The notes: a model not told the origin generated them from the letters alone. 64,000 nt of DNA from Microbulbifer variabilis (GCF_023716485.1 NZ_CP092418.1:2959001-3023000), one strand, 5' to 3'; counted from the first letter of the stretch, positions 29,225 through 38,884 are shown. Translations and numbers: made by a program.

Positions 29225-29341
29225 TAATTGAAACCTCCTGCGCACTAGATCTCAAATCGAACTCAACACATTATCAAACCATGCTCCTGAGCACATTTAC
29301 AAACCCAACACAGGATCTTTTAAAACGATTAAGTTTCATTA

Positions 29342-30730
29342 TTACTGCCGTCTCGAGAAGGCTTTTGGTAACTGCCCGGGAAGAAAGAAAACAGCAATCA
29401 CAAACGCACTAAGAGCAAAATAAGCATTTACCGTATAGGCCCAACCAATACCACTCACCACATCTGGCGCAAAACCTACAATAGCCGCATTGATTCCCAA
29501 GCCCAAGGCACCTCCTGCAATCTTGAACATATAAAGAATCGCACTCGCCAAGCTTGAGCGCGCAGAATCTACAACTGATATCGCAGCGGTAGTCACTGCC
29601 GGATTGAACAAGCCAATACCAATCCCCAAAATAATCAATCCGGGTATAAGCTCAAGATATTCTGTTTCTTTGTTCAGATAAGATAGTGAAAATATTCCAG
29701 CGCCTTTGCAGACAAGTCCCCCACATATCAACAATTTAGCCCCCAGCTGTTTATGCAGAACACCCGATAGATAGGAGGTCAGTGCAAAGGTTGCCATAAT
29801 GGGGATCATTCCCACACCAGACTGAACTGCCGTAAACCCCCGATATTCAATTAAAAACTGGGGCAAAAACAAAATAACGGCAAAAAACATCACTGCCGAT
29901 AAAAGAGTAACCAAACTTACCAGGGAAAATGTTTTATTAGAGACAATATCAGCAGGAATTAATGCAATCTCTTGATTGCGCTTTTCCACAATAATAAACA
30001 AGCAGATGAACACTAAGAATAGCATTATCAGATAGATCACCAATAGATCCCTGAAACCAATTTCGGCAGCCAAATTCAAAGAAATCAAAAGGCTGAACAG
30101 AGAAATGCTCAACGTCAAAACTCCCAGGTAGTCTATCTTCTCTCGTGAAATTTTGGGAACATCATCTGGAACTGACTTCCAGCAAAAACAAATTATGGTA
30201 ATCGCAAGAGGAATATTTATAAAAAAAATCCACCTCCAACTTAAATATTCAGCCAACACCCCTCCAGCCACAGGCCCAACAATATTTGCCACCCCCAATA
30301 CTGCCATCAAGCCCCCACCAACCTGCCCAGCATACTCTTTGGGAACCAGGCTATAGGTCATACCTATAATAGAGGGCCACATTAACGCTGCACCTATCCC
30401 CATCAGACAGCGGACTACCAGTAACATGGCCATATCAATAGCGAGGCCACCAATTAATGAACAGAGAGCAAAAATGGCCGTTCCCACCATAAATGCACGT
30501 TTTCTGCCATAGATATCCGCTATGCGACCGCCAGTGACCACCAAAATACCAAAGACAAGTACATAACCATTAATCACCCATTGCGAAGTGGTGATATCAA
30601 ATCCAAACTCACGCTGTATAGCTGGCAATGCAGGGGAGAAGGCGCTCATATCAATCGCGATCATAAATAAGGCCAGAGCGGCAGCAAATAAGCCATAAAC
30701 CTGCCCTCTGGAAATCTGTAGCTGACTCAC
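29342..30730 (-). CDS. DHA2-type MFS exporter, paralogue 2 of 3
   Basis: A 14-helix transporter closely similar to its two neighbours throughout. Motifs: GGRIADIYGRKRA, GPVAGGVLAEYLSWRWIFFI and LFNPAVTTAAISVV. The GTG at 30730 gives the same N-terminal length as the paralogues (start to SAFSPALPAI is about 30 residues); an ATG at 30763 is open and would add 11 residues. It begins 88 bp after the end of the third paralogue and ends 117 bp before the first. Substrate unknown. Confidence 0.88.
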   Translation of the reverse strand: MSQLQISRGQVYGLFAAALALFMIAIDMSAFSPALPAIQREFGFDITTSQWVINGYVLVFGILVVTGGRIADIYGRKRAFMVGTAIFALCSLIGGLAIDMAMLLVVRCLMGIGAALMWPSIIGMTYSLVPKEYAGQVGGGLMAVLGVANIVGPVAGGVLAEYLSWRWIFFINIPLAITIICFCWKSVPDDVPKISREKIDYLGVLTLSISLFSLLISLNLAAEIGFRDLLVIYLIMLFLVFICLFIIVEKRNQEIALIPADIVSNKTFSLVSLVTLLSAVMFFAVILFLPQFLIEYRGFTAVQSGVGMIPIMATFALTSYLSGVLHKQLGAKLLICGGLVCKGAGIFSLSYLNKETEYLELIPGLIILGIGIGLFNPAVTTAAISVVDSARSSLASAILYMFKIAGGALGLGINAAIVGFAPDVVSGIGWAYTVNAYFALSAFVIAVFFLPGQLPKAFSRRQ

Positions 30731-30818
30731 CCCTATAAATCCCTCAGCAATTCTGCAATCCATTCGGATAGATTCGCAGCTTCCTTCACTTTCATCACAT
30801 GGTCTTGCACTTCAGTGA

Positions 30819-32201
30819 CTACCCGCCTTCCCGCTCTGGAATTCTAGGAGCGCTCATAAACATGAAAGCAACAACAAAGCCCACAAAAGCAAAACAAGCG
30901 TTTACCTCAAATGCCAAGCTAATACCCGATGTGATATCTGGAGAGAAACCCAATATGGCCGCATTTACACCAAGCCCTACCGCTCCACCGGTAATTTTGA
31001 GCATATAAATAATAGCACTTGCTAAACTAGCGCGGTTGGGATTTACAACCGCAATAACCATTGTGGTTGTCGAGGGGTTAAACAGCCCCAGGCCAGCGCC
31101 TAATATAATCAGCCCTAAGATGTAGTTATACCCTTCTCCCAGCCTGGACAAGTAAAACATCCCCAGGCTCATGCCCAAAATTCCAACACATACCAATATT
31201 TTCCCTCCGGTACGCAAATATAATTTACCTGCAATAAAGGACATCATGCCAAAAGCGACCATCATGGGTACCAGGGACAAGCCGGACTGAATAGTAGAGA
31301 AACCCCGCACATTGGTTAAGTATTGTGGCAAATACAAGATCACGGAAAAAAAAGTTACGGAGGTAAAAAGGGTAACAGCTCCTGCGGCAAAGAATCGCTT
31401 ATTCTTAATGATATCCTGAGGTATCAGGGCGAAATCTCGCTCTTTTGTTTCAATCAGTACAAAAGCAACCGTAAACAGAAGAAAGGAGGTTAATAACCCC
31501 ACTACCAAGGGATTCATAAAGCCATTTTCAGAAGCGAAATTTAAGGCCAAGAGAAAACTTAACAAAGAACCCGTAAGGGTCAAAACCCCCAAATAGTCAA
31601 TTTTTTCGTTTGGGTCATAAGGTATATCTATCGGGATATATTTCCAGCACATATAGACCGCCGCAGTAGCGATGGGCAAGTTGAAAAAGAATAGCCAGCG
31701 CCAACTCAGTAGATCTGCCAACACTCCCCCCACTACTGGCCCCAAAGTATTGGCAAGACCGCAGATGGCCATAATTAATCCGCCGGTTTCCCCTGCGCGT
31801 TCTTCTGGCATAAGGTTGTAAGCCATCCCCAGAATTGATGGCCACATTAAGGCGGCCCCAATACCCATTGCAGCCCTGGCAGCCAACAGCATTGGAACAT
31901 TTACAGCTAGCCCTCCGAGTAGGGAAAAGATAAGGAATATACACGCACCAATGATGAAGGTACGGCGCCGCCCAATAATGTCGGCAATACGGCCACCGGT
32001 AACAACCATTACCCCAAAAACCAGCCCATAGCCATTAATTACCCACTGTGAAGTGGTAATATTCATATTCATCTCCCTTTCTATGGCGGGAATCGCCGGG
32101 GAGAATGCACTGATATCAATGGCAATGATAAATAGGGCAACATAAATGGCTAATAGGCCTAAACGGTTTGACTGCTGGGTAGGCTCCTGCATATGTGCCA
32201 T
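30819..32201 (-). CDS. DHA2-type MFS exporter, paralogue 3 of 3 (promoter-proximal)
   Basis: About 460 residues, 14 predicted helices, with GGRIADIIGRRRT, GPVVGGVLADLLSWRWLFFF and LFNPSTTTMVIAVV. The ATG at 32201 (MAHMQEPTQQSNRLGLLAIY) matches the paralogues best; a start at 32264 is open but would add an atypical 21 residues. It is the first of the three tandem exporters. No regulator or biosynthetic gene is linked to the cluster, so the exported compound cannot be named. Confidence 0.88.
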   Translation of the reverse strand: MAHMQEPTQQSNRLGLLAIYVALFIIAIDISAFSPAIPAIEREMNMNITTSQWVINGYGLVFGVMVVTGGRIADIIGRRRTFIIGACIFLIFSLLGGLAVNVPMLLAARAAMGIGAALMWPSILGMAYNLMPEERAGETGGLIMAICGLANTLGPVVGGVLADLLSWRWLFFFNLPIATAAVYMCWKYIPIDIPYDPNEKIDYLGVLTLTGSLLSFLLALNFASENGFMNPLVVGLLTSFLLFTVAFVLIETKERDFALIPQDIIKNKRFFAAGAVTLFTSVTFFSVILYLPQYLTNVRGFSTIQSGLSLVPMMVAFGMMSFIAGKLYLRTGGKILVCVGILGMSLGMFYLSRLGEGYNYILGLIILGAGLGLFNPSTTTMVIAVVNPNRASLASAIIYMLKITGGAVGLGVNAAILGFSPDITSGISLAFEVNACFAFVGFVVAFMFMSAPRIPEREGG

Positions 32202-32451
32202 AAATGGTACCAGCTTCAGAAACTCCAATTTGATTGTTAGGCCAGGGGAGTTCGACCACACCATGCAATACGCTAATCTATCGCAGATTCGATTTTTTAT
32301 CCTAAAACCTGATTACAAAAACCGGTAAGCTTGAAAGGGTCACCCAAAACCGTTTCTTTTGGAGTGCCACAAAGGGTACTACTTAAGCTTAGTTGAGTTT
32401 ACTCAGCTAAACTCCAATGTATTTAGCAATCTAAATAGCAGAGTTGTGATA

Positions 32452-32964
32452 ATGCGTACACTATTTTTCTTGCTATTACTTATTCAATCCTTACAGCTTG
32501 CCGCTGAAGAAACAGCTATAAGTAACCTCAAAGATTTTCAATGGAAAAATCGTATTTTACTGCTAGCAAACCCACCAAAGCCCCCTGAAACCCTAGAGTC
32601 ACTGCTCAAGCTGGGGCCACAATTTGCTGAGAGGCAACTTCTCTGGTTTTTATTTTCAGGTGACAAAATTGAAACGAATTATGCAGGAAAAATTACCGGG
32701 GATTTTGGTAAAAATATTCGCGATGAATATTTCAAGGGAAATAGTGAGCAAGTTGTGCTAATTGGCAAGGATGGCAGAGAAAAATATCGTACAGTTACCT
32801 TTTCCCCTGTAGAAATTTTTCAGCGCATAGACCGTATGCCTATGCGCAAGCAGGAGATGCAGGGCAGCCATCAGCCCAGTGAAGTACTTTTGGGTAAATG
32901 TACTGTATCTGTTGGTTCATTAAATATTGTACCAAGATTGACCAGAAAGTTTTGCCAGGAATGA
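32452..32964 (+). CDS. DUF4174 domain secreted protein
   Basis: A 170-residue exported protein. The ATG at 32452 opens directly with a signal peptide (MRTLFFLLLLIQSLQLAAEE); the frame is open further upstream but without a signal. The mature part matches DUF4174: LKDFQWKNRILLLANPPKP, RQLLWFLFSG, VVLIGKDGREKYR and IDRMPMRKQEM. The fold is probably thioredoxin-like, without a CxxC pair. A tail of about 35 residues with two Cys follows the domain. Function unknown. It is divergent from the MFS cluster. Confidence 0.82.
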   Translation: MRTLFFLLLLIQSLQLAAEETAISNLKDFQWKNRILLLANPPKPPETLESLLKLGPQFAERQLLWFLFSGDKIETNYAGKITGDFGKNIRDEYFKGNSEQVVLIGKDGREKYRTVTFSPVEIFQRIDRMPMRKQEMQGSHQPSEVLLGKCTVSVGSLNIVPRLTRKFCQE

Positions 32965-33193
32965 CTACACCCAATTTCTCCGTCGTGCACCTTGCTCTAT
33001 ATTTACTGCTTCAAACCTTGAGAGGACCTTTGAAGCCACTATAGAAACGGGCCCATCAAGATCCACACTATACCGATAACGATTATAACGGTAGACGCTT
33101 CATCCTCATTGGCATATGGGCTTTTCTAGCCCACCATAGGCATTTTATCAATTGAATCTGGCTCACTATTCCAAAGGGAGAGTAGCTTGCTAC

Positions 33194-34432
33194 TTAAGCC
33201 CTATCCCTGGCTCTTTTCCCCACCATTTTAAACAAAATCGGGCGAACCTTGGCAAACAGCCACCCCAATGCCTTACCCCCGGCCGTCGTCTCACTTGCCT
33301 GGGCATATGTATCCAGCGCCAGTTGACTTTGTACCTGCTGACTTAACAGATCCACTTCTTGATCTAGCTCTATTCCTGTGGCGCTGGCAATACGATTCAT
33401 ACGCTGGAAACTGCCTATTAGCGCGGCCGTATCCACCAGTGCAGAATCACCATGCTCCTTGGATAACTTCTCCCTGGCGAGGACAAGTTGCTGATTATCA
33501 TCCCCCATAGCAGCGTCCACAAAGCCAATAAGCTCCGCATACTCCCCGGAAATTCCCCCATTACCAGGTCCATTATTTTCACTAGCTGCCGCTCTTTCCG
33601 AAGAGAGCAAGTCGGTGATATTTTGCTGCTTACCCTGCACCTCTCCGCTTACTTGTAACAACATTGCGTGAGACGCCGAACAATAGAAGCACTCATTATT
33701 CATCGACACCCTGGTAGCGACTAACTCAATTTCTATACGAGATAGTGCACGATCGTGACTCTCACCTACCTGCATGACTTCAGAGGGTAAAAAGTAATAA
33801 CGATTCTCCATATAGCGCTGACAACGCACCGCCTCTGGTACCAAACTCAAAGCTCTAAGCACATTAGTGGGCTTGGGGACATCCCTATATAAATCTTGCT
33901 CCTCCTCTGCACACTGGCTCTTGCCGATCATTGGCACCCAGGCTGCGCCCTCTTCCAAGCCTCCGGGAATATATTGCGATGGCGATTCATTCACTAAAGT
34001 TTGAATTTCTGGCAATGCCTCCAAAGGTAAACCCAGTGCCCGATGGAAGGTATCCACATTCATGACAAATACAACTACAGCGACCAACTCCACATACTGT
34101 CCCTTGGAGATTTCTGAGGGTATTAGTCTTTTAAACCACTCGTCACTTAAACGGGAGGAGTCTGTCACTATACGGTGAACTGTATCGACAATAACTTCGG
34201 AAAGTTCCGAATTAGATTCATGCCGCCCCTCCACCTGATAAGGTGAAAGCGCTTTCTTCCGCTCTCGGCAAAATGCACATTCATGTGCTGCACGCACCTC
34301 TCTGGCAATGGCAAGGTGCTGCTGGGCAGACCACCAATTACCGGTCTCCCCAATAAACTGCCAGGCTTTTAAATTTGCCTCACGTAGACCTTCACGAATA
34401 GGCAACTTCTGTTTCGAGTAATCAAATAGCAT
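33194..34432 (-). CDS. Double AhpD-like (carboxymuconolactone decarboxylase fold) protein
   Basis: A 412-residue protein built as two AhpD-like halves. The N-terminal half has REVRAAHECAFCRERKKAL (CxxC but without the following His); the C-terminal half has MNNECFYCSASHAMLLQVSG, the complete CxxCxxxH peroxidase motif of AhpD. Each half also shows the helical segment typical of the fold (YVELVAVVVFVMNVDTFHRA; YAELIGFVDAAM). It is likely a cytosolic peroxidase-like or thiol-redox protein; the physiological reductant is unknown. Tandem fusion with one degenerate active site is less common than single-domain AhpD. It lies alone, divergent from the TIP30-like gene. Confidence 0.78.
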   Translation of the reverse strand: MLFDYSKQKLPIREGLREANLKAWQFIGETGNWWSAQQHLAIAREVRAAHECAFCRERKKALSPYQVEGRHESNSELSEVIVDTVHRIVTDSSRLSDEWFKRLIPSEISKGQYVELVAVVVFVMNVDTFHRALGLPLEALPEIQTLVNESPSQYIPGGLEEGAAWVPMIGKSQCAEEEQDLYRDVPKPTNVLRALSLVPEAVRCQRYMENRYYFLPSEVMQVGESHDRALSRIEIELVATRVSMNNECFYCSASHAMLLQVSGEVQGKQQNITDLLSSERAAASENNGPGNGGISGEYAELIGFVDAAMGDDNQQLVLAREKLSKEHGDSALVDTAALIGSFQRMNRIASATGIELDQEVDLLSQQVQSQLALDTYAQASETTAGGKALGWLFAKVRPILFKMVGKRARDRA

Positions 34433-34676
34433 TGTTCAATCCGACTCCCTAAAAGGGTTGATACCTTCACTAACAATTACGAAGGAGATTAATATGTAAT
34501 AAGCAAACATTTCTACATTTATTTTTGGAATTATTTTTTTAAATAAATCGCCCATTTATTTAAAAAAATAGTCGGAAAATTTACAGCGGGGAAAGGGACC
34601 AATACACTTGACAACACCACCCCTAAATAGTGGATCATCAGCTAATTGGCAAATGTATGAATCGGAAATTTTTATA

Positions 34677-35318
34677 ATGAAGGCAATTATTATCGGTGCA
34701 ACGGGACTGATTGGTAGTGAACTGGTTGAACTGTTGGCAAAGGAATCCGCTATCGATGAGATAATCACTCTTACCCGCCGAAATGCCCCTATTCGCCACC
34801 CCAAGGTACGCAATGAAATTGTGGACTTTGAACATCTGACGGACTATGCAGACTTATTCCGTGGTGACTTGCTTTTTTCCTGCCTTGGCACTACCAAAAA
34901 ACAAGCAGGCAGCCTGGAGCAACAACATAAGGTGGATGTGGAGTATCAATACCAGGCGGCAAAGCTTGCTGCGGATAATGGGGTGTCGCATTACCTGCTG
35001 GTATCCTCTAGCGGTGCCAATACCAAAAGTGGCAATGCCTACTTGCAAATGAAGGGGGAACTTGAACAGGAAATTTTATCTTTGTCCTTTGCCCGAACCA
35101 GTATCTTTCGCCCTTCCCTACTTTTAGGTGAGCGGGGCGATTCCCGTCCAGCAGAGAAAATTGGCGCCATATTATTACCCTGGATCTGCCGACTCCCCGG
35201 ACTACAGCGTTTTCGCCCAATTGAGGGGGCTCAGGTAGCGGCAAAGATGGTGAGAGAGAGTCTTAAAGAGGGCAAAGGCCAAGAAACCTTCACTCTGGAT
35301 GAATTGTTTTCCAACTAG
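34677..35318 (+). CDS. TIP30-like NAD(P)H-binding protein
   Basis: A 213-residue atypical short-chain dehydrogenase. The start at 34677 places the nucleotide-binding motif AIIIGATGLIGSELVELL at the extreme N-terminus as in the family. Further motifs are LLFSCLGTTKKQAGS, YLLVSSSGANTKS and SIFRPSLLLGERGDSRP, typical of the HTATIP2/TIP30 group of NAD(P)-binding oxidoreductase-like proteins. The classic Ser-Tyr-Lys triad is degenerate (the YxxxK Tyr/Lys is replaced by AYLQMKGELE), so it may be a redox sensor rather than an enzyme. Confidence 0.88.
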   Translation: MKAIIIGATGLIGSELVELLAKESAIDEIITLTRRNAPIRHPKVRNEIVDFEHLTDYADLFRGDLLFSCLGTTKKQAGSLEQQHKVDVEYQYQAAKLAADNGVSHYLLVSSSGANTKSGNAYLQMKGELEQEILSLSFARTSIFRPSLLLGERGDSRPAEKIGAILLPWICRLPGLQRFRPIEGAQVAAKMVRESLKEGKGQETFTLDELFSN

Positions 35319-35392
35319 CGCCTTTTTGGGCTGGCGCTTGAGGCTTTGGCGGCACAGACTATCTCTATAGGATTCCCTTTGCGGTGAACGCC

Positions 35393-35560
35393 ATGCTGTT
35401 GTTTGTGCACTATTTATCTAGGCTGCTCCTGTCTTTAGCCCCCTCCCTGCTGCTTATCTACGTAGCCTATCACCGGCATAAGCGCCAGTATGGAAGATCC
35501 CAGATGGAAGATCCCGGATGGAAGATCCCGACTCACCGTTCTTGTCCGATCAATCAGTAA
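35393..35560 (+). CDS. Small hydrophobic ORF (55 aa) with 14-bp tandem repeats
   Basis: A short frame beginning MLLFVHYLSRLLLSLAPSLL, with one clear membrane segment followed by a basic tail (YHRHKRQYGRSQ). It ends six bases before the first possible start of ExoD and lies in the same frame as that gene. The distal half consists of three 14-bp direct repeats. The ribosome site is weak, so it may be a leader peptide or a chance frame. Confidence 0.35.
   Translation: MLLFVHYLSRLLLSLAPSLLLIYVAYHRHKRQYGRSQMEDPGWKIPTHRSCPINQ
35490..35531 (+). repeat. Three tandem 14-bp repeats
   Basis: ATGGAAGATCCC followed by AG, GG or GA is repeated three times in direct, gap-free order. The copies are almost identical, so the array is recent and could slip. 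A unit of 14 bp is not a multiple of 3, so gain or loss of a unit changes the reading frame across it. Confidence 0.85.
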
Positions 35561-35581
35561 TGGGCATTGAAGCCTAAGCCT

Positions 35582-36166
35582 ATGCCCCAGGAATTTACCG
35601 GCCTATGCCAGCTGCTGGAACACATAGAAGCCAGCTGCCGGCATACTGAACGGGTCTCCCTAGAGTTGGTAATAGATGCCGTAGGGCTCGGTTCTTATGC
35701 GCCCTTTCTGCTGGTGGTGGGATTGATTCTATTTTCTCCCCTAAGCGGCGTGCCCGGCATATCTACCTCCATGGCAGCATTACTCCTACTAGTGGCCATT
35801 CAGCTGCTACTGGGGCGCAAACATGTGTGGCTGCCCCAGTGGCTATTAAACCGTTCGATTTCCAAGAAGAAGCTCACCCGAGCATTGCACTGGTTGAGGC
35901 GACCGGCAGAGTTTGCCGATCACTGGATGCAGCCACGCCTGCATTTTCTGGTAAAGCGCAGTGGTACCTATGCTATTGCCACTACTTGCTCACTTATCGC
36001 CCTGACAATGCCGCTGATGGAACTGGTGCCCTTTTCGGCCACTACAGCCGGCTTCGCCCTCACTATTTTTGGGCTGGCCTTGGTGGCTCACGATGGCTTG
36101 CTAGCGCTGATCGGCTTTACCATGACCGCCCTACTAACCCTACTACTAGCGCATACCCTGCTGTAA
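35582..36166 (+). CDS. ExoD family membrane protein
   Basis: A 194-residue membrane protein of the ExoD family (exopolysaccharide synthesis, ExoD). The N-terminal soluble helix region (CQLLEHIEASCRHTERVSLE) is followed by hydrophobic pairs: YAPFLLVVGLILFSPLSGVP with the conserved P-x-x-G-x-P turn, MAALLLLVAIQLLLGR, and two more pairs at the C-terminus. ExoD was named from Rhizobium exopolysaccharide and alkali-tolerance mutants; the molecular role is unsettled. The start could be the ATG at 35582 or a TTG at 35567. It converges with the CPBP protease gene. Confidence 0.85.
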   Translation: MPQEFTGLCQLLEHIEASCRHTERVSLELVIDAVGLGSYAPFLLVVGLILFSPLSGVPGISTSMAALLLLVAIQLLLGRKHVWLPQWLLNRSISKKKLTRALHWLRRPAEFADHWMQPRLHFLVKRSGTYAIATTCSLIALTMPLMELVPFSATTAGFALTIFGLALVAHDGLLALIGFTMTALLTLLLAHTLL

Positions 36167-36198
36167 GGCTGACACACTCAACCACTGAAATGCGCTTG

Positions 36199-36798
36199 TT
36201 ACTTGGCCAGCCACCGATCCGCACCCAGTACTTTCGGGTAATAGGCAAGTGTGGCCAGGGCAAAAAAATCGTAGAGGGCATGCCAGACAACCACCCCCAA
36301 TAGGCTGCCGCTGGCTTGGTAGACAAAACCAAGGATTAGGCCAAATGCGAAAATTAGCAGCACATAGATCAGCGAAGCCCAGTGAAGAAGGGCAAAAACG
36401 AAAGAAGCTCCGAGTAACCCCAGCAGCGGGGAGCTCAGTTGCGACAGCCAGGTTTGCAGAAAGCCACGAAATAACAACTCCTCACAAACACCTGCGGCGA
36501 GAGACAACAGTACCACCTGGGCCAACGGCATTTTGCAGAAAATTGGCGCCAGCTGGGCACAGTACCAACGCAGAGTACGCCCCACGCGATGATGAGCGCG
36601 GGTCAATGCCACAACCACAGCAAAGCTAAACAGTGCGCCCAAGACTCCCCAGGCAATAGAACTCCACGGGTCGCCTCTTGCTGGTGATAGCGTCACATCG
36701 GAAAACCAAAGTCCGATCACTGCCAACAACAGGCAAGCCCCCTGCACCCACATCATGGTGCTGAAGATATTTATCTGGCGCTTTTTTTCCTGTGACAT
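36199..36798 (-). CDS. CPBP family intramembrane glutamic endopeptidase
   Basis: A 199-residue membrane protein of the CAAX protease / bacteriocin-processing (CPBP, Abi) family. The catalytic motifs are present: EELLFRGFL (EExxxR), the F-x-x-x-H-type FALLHWASL and the final HALYDFFAL. About six membrane helices are predicted. The ATG at 36798 has GGAG 9 bp upstream, better than the ATG at 36813. Substrate is unknown; bacterial members process peptides or membrane proteins, and some give bacteriocin immunity. Confidence 0.88.
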   Translation of the reverse strand: MSQEKKRQINIFSTMMWVQGACLLLAVIGLWFSDVTLSPARGDPWSSIAWGVLGALFSFAVVVALTRAHHRVGRTLRWYCAQLAPIFCKMPLAQVVLLSLAAGVCEELLFRGFLQTWLSQLSSPLLGLLGASFVFALLHWASLIYVLLIFAFGLILGFVYQASGSLLGVVVWHALYDFFALATLAYYPKVLGADRWLAK

Positions 36799-36892
36799 AG
36801 ATTCTGACTCCATTCATTAGAGCTGTTTTTTTCCCTCGACTCTTGGCCCAATACAGCCTCGCGTTACAACTCCAGAGCTTAAAGTGAGTGAC

Positions 36893-37414
36893 TCAGCCAC
36901 CCCCTATTACACTCTTGAGGCTCACCTGACCACTGGGCGCTACCATAAGCTCGGCAATCCCACCATCGCGTAATTCCCGCTCCAACTGCAGGGCCTTTTC
37001 TTTGGGGGCAAAGTAGGCCTCTATACCGTACTTGATGCGGTAAAATTGCTCTGTACTCCAGGGATTAGCACCGGCAATCCGCCCCTTAATAAATATCCCC
37101 TCGATCGGTTTTTCCAGGCTCGCCGCAGAAAATTCATAAAGTCCTGAGGGGGATTTTTTCAAGGAGACATACACCACCTCCCCCTCTCGTATAGGGCGCT
37201 CTCCCGTTAAGGCTGACTTGGCAATACGGGAAAAGTCGTAATTCAAGCGCGCATAGTTGCCGCGAAACAGGGAGCGGGGGTCTACCGGTATCGTTTTTAC
37301 CCGGATTGGCTCTCCAGTCCAAAGCGGCACCTGTGCCTTTACATACATGCCTACCAGAATCAAAAACTGTGCAGCTATCGCCATACCCAAGGCAAAAGTC
37401 AGTCCCTTTTTCAT
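36893..37414 (-). CDS. GDYXXLXY domain membrane-anchored protein
   Basis: A 173-residue protein with an N-terminal membrane anchor (LTFALGMAIAAQFLILVGMY) and an extracytoplasmic domain. FRGNYARLNYDFS is a variant of the family-defining GDYxxLxY motif, with Asn replacing Asp. The family is nearly always encoded next to a DUF2157/DUF4401 membrane protein, as here; the two genes overlap by 4 bp (ATGA). Function is unknown. Confidence 0.87.
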   Translation of the reverse strand: MKKGLTFALGMAIAAQFLILVGMYVKAQVPLWTGEPIRVKTIPVDPRSLFRGNYARLNYDFSRIAKSALTGERPIREGEVVYVSLKKSPSGLYEFSAASLEKPIEGIFIKGRIAGANPWSTEQFYRIKYGIEAYFAPKEKALQLERELRDGGIAELMVAPSGQVSLKSVIGGG

Positions 37415-38727
37415 TGTGCTCCCTCCCTGCCCTGGTGGTACTTCCAGTACTTGGCGGCGCCCAATAACAGGCCCGCAAATAAAATAAAGATCAGCGAAGC
37501 CCCCAGGTAATCACCGATCAGATCGATATAACGCAGCAATGCAGTGATCAGTATCGACATCACCCCAAGGAAGAAATAATGGGAAATACCATCGTGAATA
37601 CCCCGGTAAATTAACCAGCTACCACAGCCAATAAGGGCGAAATTGGTAGCCACTTGCAAATACATCGCCAAGTCTTGGTTATCACTGCTGCTGACAGTGA
37701 TGAGGGCACCAATAAAGAACACATAGAGCAAACCACTCGATATCAAACGCCTGGCCGGCAGTGCCAACAGCAGAGTAACAGTGGCCATCACGGCCACCAC
37801 CAGCCACATAGACAACCGGTGTTGCCAATCGGCCTCGATCAACGCCTCCCAAGGCTGTTCGAAGCTGAATACCAACAGGCTGGCCAGGGCAAAACGCAGA
37901 CACCACACCGAGATCACCGCAGCGTAGTCCTTGGCCACCGGCGAAGCCCTCAGCGCCAGCCAATGACTAAAGGTATACAGCAGAATAAAAAGGGAGACCG
38001 CCACCGCCAGATTCTCTGAATAAAATTCCAGCCCTGCGCCCAGCTGCTCGCCACGCCAGAATTCCGATAGCGAGAATTCGATCCAGAAGCCGATGCTCAC
38101 CACAAGCAGCAGCATAAGAATGGTGCTCGCTCGCCCGCGTAAAAGTACATAGAGAGATTGCGCTATAAAGAGCGGGAAGAGCGCCGGGTAATAGCCCATG
38201 CTCACCTGTAAAAAGAACCACAGCAGTGCCAGCACATTAGCCTGAATGGCCAGCCAAGGGCTGCGGGTAATCAAGGCAAATGGCAGACAGCCCAGTGCCC
38301 ACCAGAAGATTCCATCGGGCATATGCTCACCCAGATGGTAGATTTGTGCGATCAGAATTATCGCGGCACCAAAAAAGAAGTTCCCCAGCAGAAAGAGCCC
38401 TTCGCCGGCACGGCGGTCCCCTGTGCAATAAGCTCGCAAGGCAACCCACTGAGTGACCAGCGTGAGCGCAATCAAACCGCCCATACGCAACGCGCGGGGG
38501 ATTTCTTCCCAGTTGGCGCCAATCAGGGTGATCAGTGCAAGCGCGATAAATAGATAAGCGAGCCCCACTAACACGTTGTAACCCAGTGAGCGCTGCCGGG
38601 CACTGCGATAATCCACCTGGTAGCGGGCACAGATTAACTCTGCCTGTGCCTCGCTGATCACCCCGTCATCCACCCAATCCTCGGCTTCACGCGCCAAGTC
38701 ATATTTCAATAAGCGTATCAATCGCAT
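37411..38727 (-). CDS. DUF2157 domain polytopic membrane protein
   Basis: A 438-residue protein. The start at 38727 (MRLIRLLKYDLAREAEDWVD) is preferred because AGGA lies 7 bp upstream and because the family begins with such a cytoplasmic helical region (VDDGVISEAQAELICARY). It is followed by about 12 membrane helices starting at YNVLVGLAYLFIALALITLI, then GANWEEIPRALRMGGLIALT, the DUF2157 signature. Its end overlaps the GDYXXLXY gene, so the pair forms a two-protein membrane unit of unknown function. It is divergent from the first ahpC. Confidence 0.87.
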   Translation of the reverse strand: MRLIRLLKYDLAREAEDWVDDGVISEAQAELICARYQVDYRSARQRSLGYNVLVGLAYLFIALALITLIGANWEEIPRALRMGGLIALTLVTQWVALRAYCTGDRRAGEGLFLLGNFFFGAAIILIAQIYHLGEHMPDGIFWWALGCLPFALITRSPWLAIQANVLALLWFFLQVSMGYYPALFPLFIAQSLYVLLRGRASTILMLLLVVSIGFWIEFSLSEFWRGEQLGAGLEFYSENLAVAVSLFILLYTFSHWLALRASPVAKDYAAVISVWCLRFALASLLVFSFEQPWEALIEADWQHRLSMWLVVAVMATVTLLLALPARRLISSGLLYVFFIGALITVSSSDNQDLAMYLQVATNFALIGCGSWLIYRGIHDGISHYFFLGVMSILITALLRYIDLIGDYLGASLIFILFAGLLLGAAKYWKYHQGREGAQ

Positions 38728-38884
38728 ACCACTGTCCTGCGGCCAAATATCCATTGCGGCGCTGTTCAGCGCCCGCTGTAAGTCTTTGGAGTATCTCTGA
38801 TGTCGTCTCCATCCACAATCTAACAACCAAGCCGGTCAAGCCCCAGGGCAGCAAGATAGCGACAAGCTATCTGACACATTTAAA

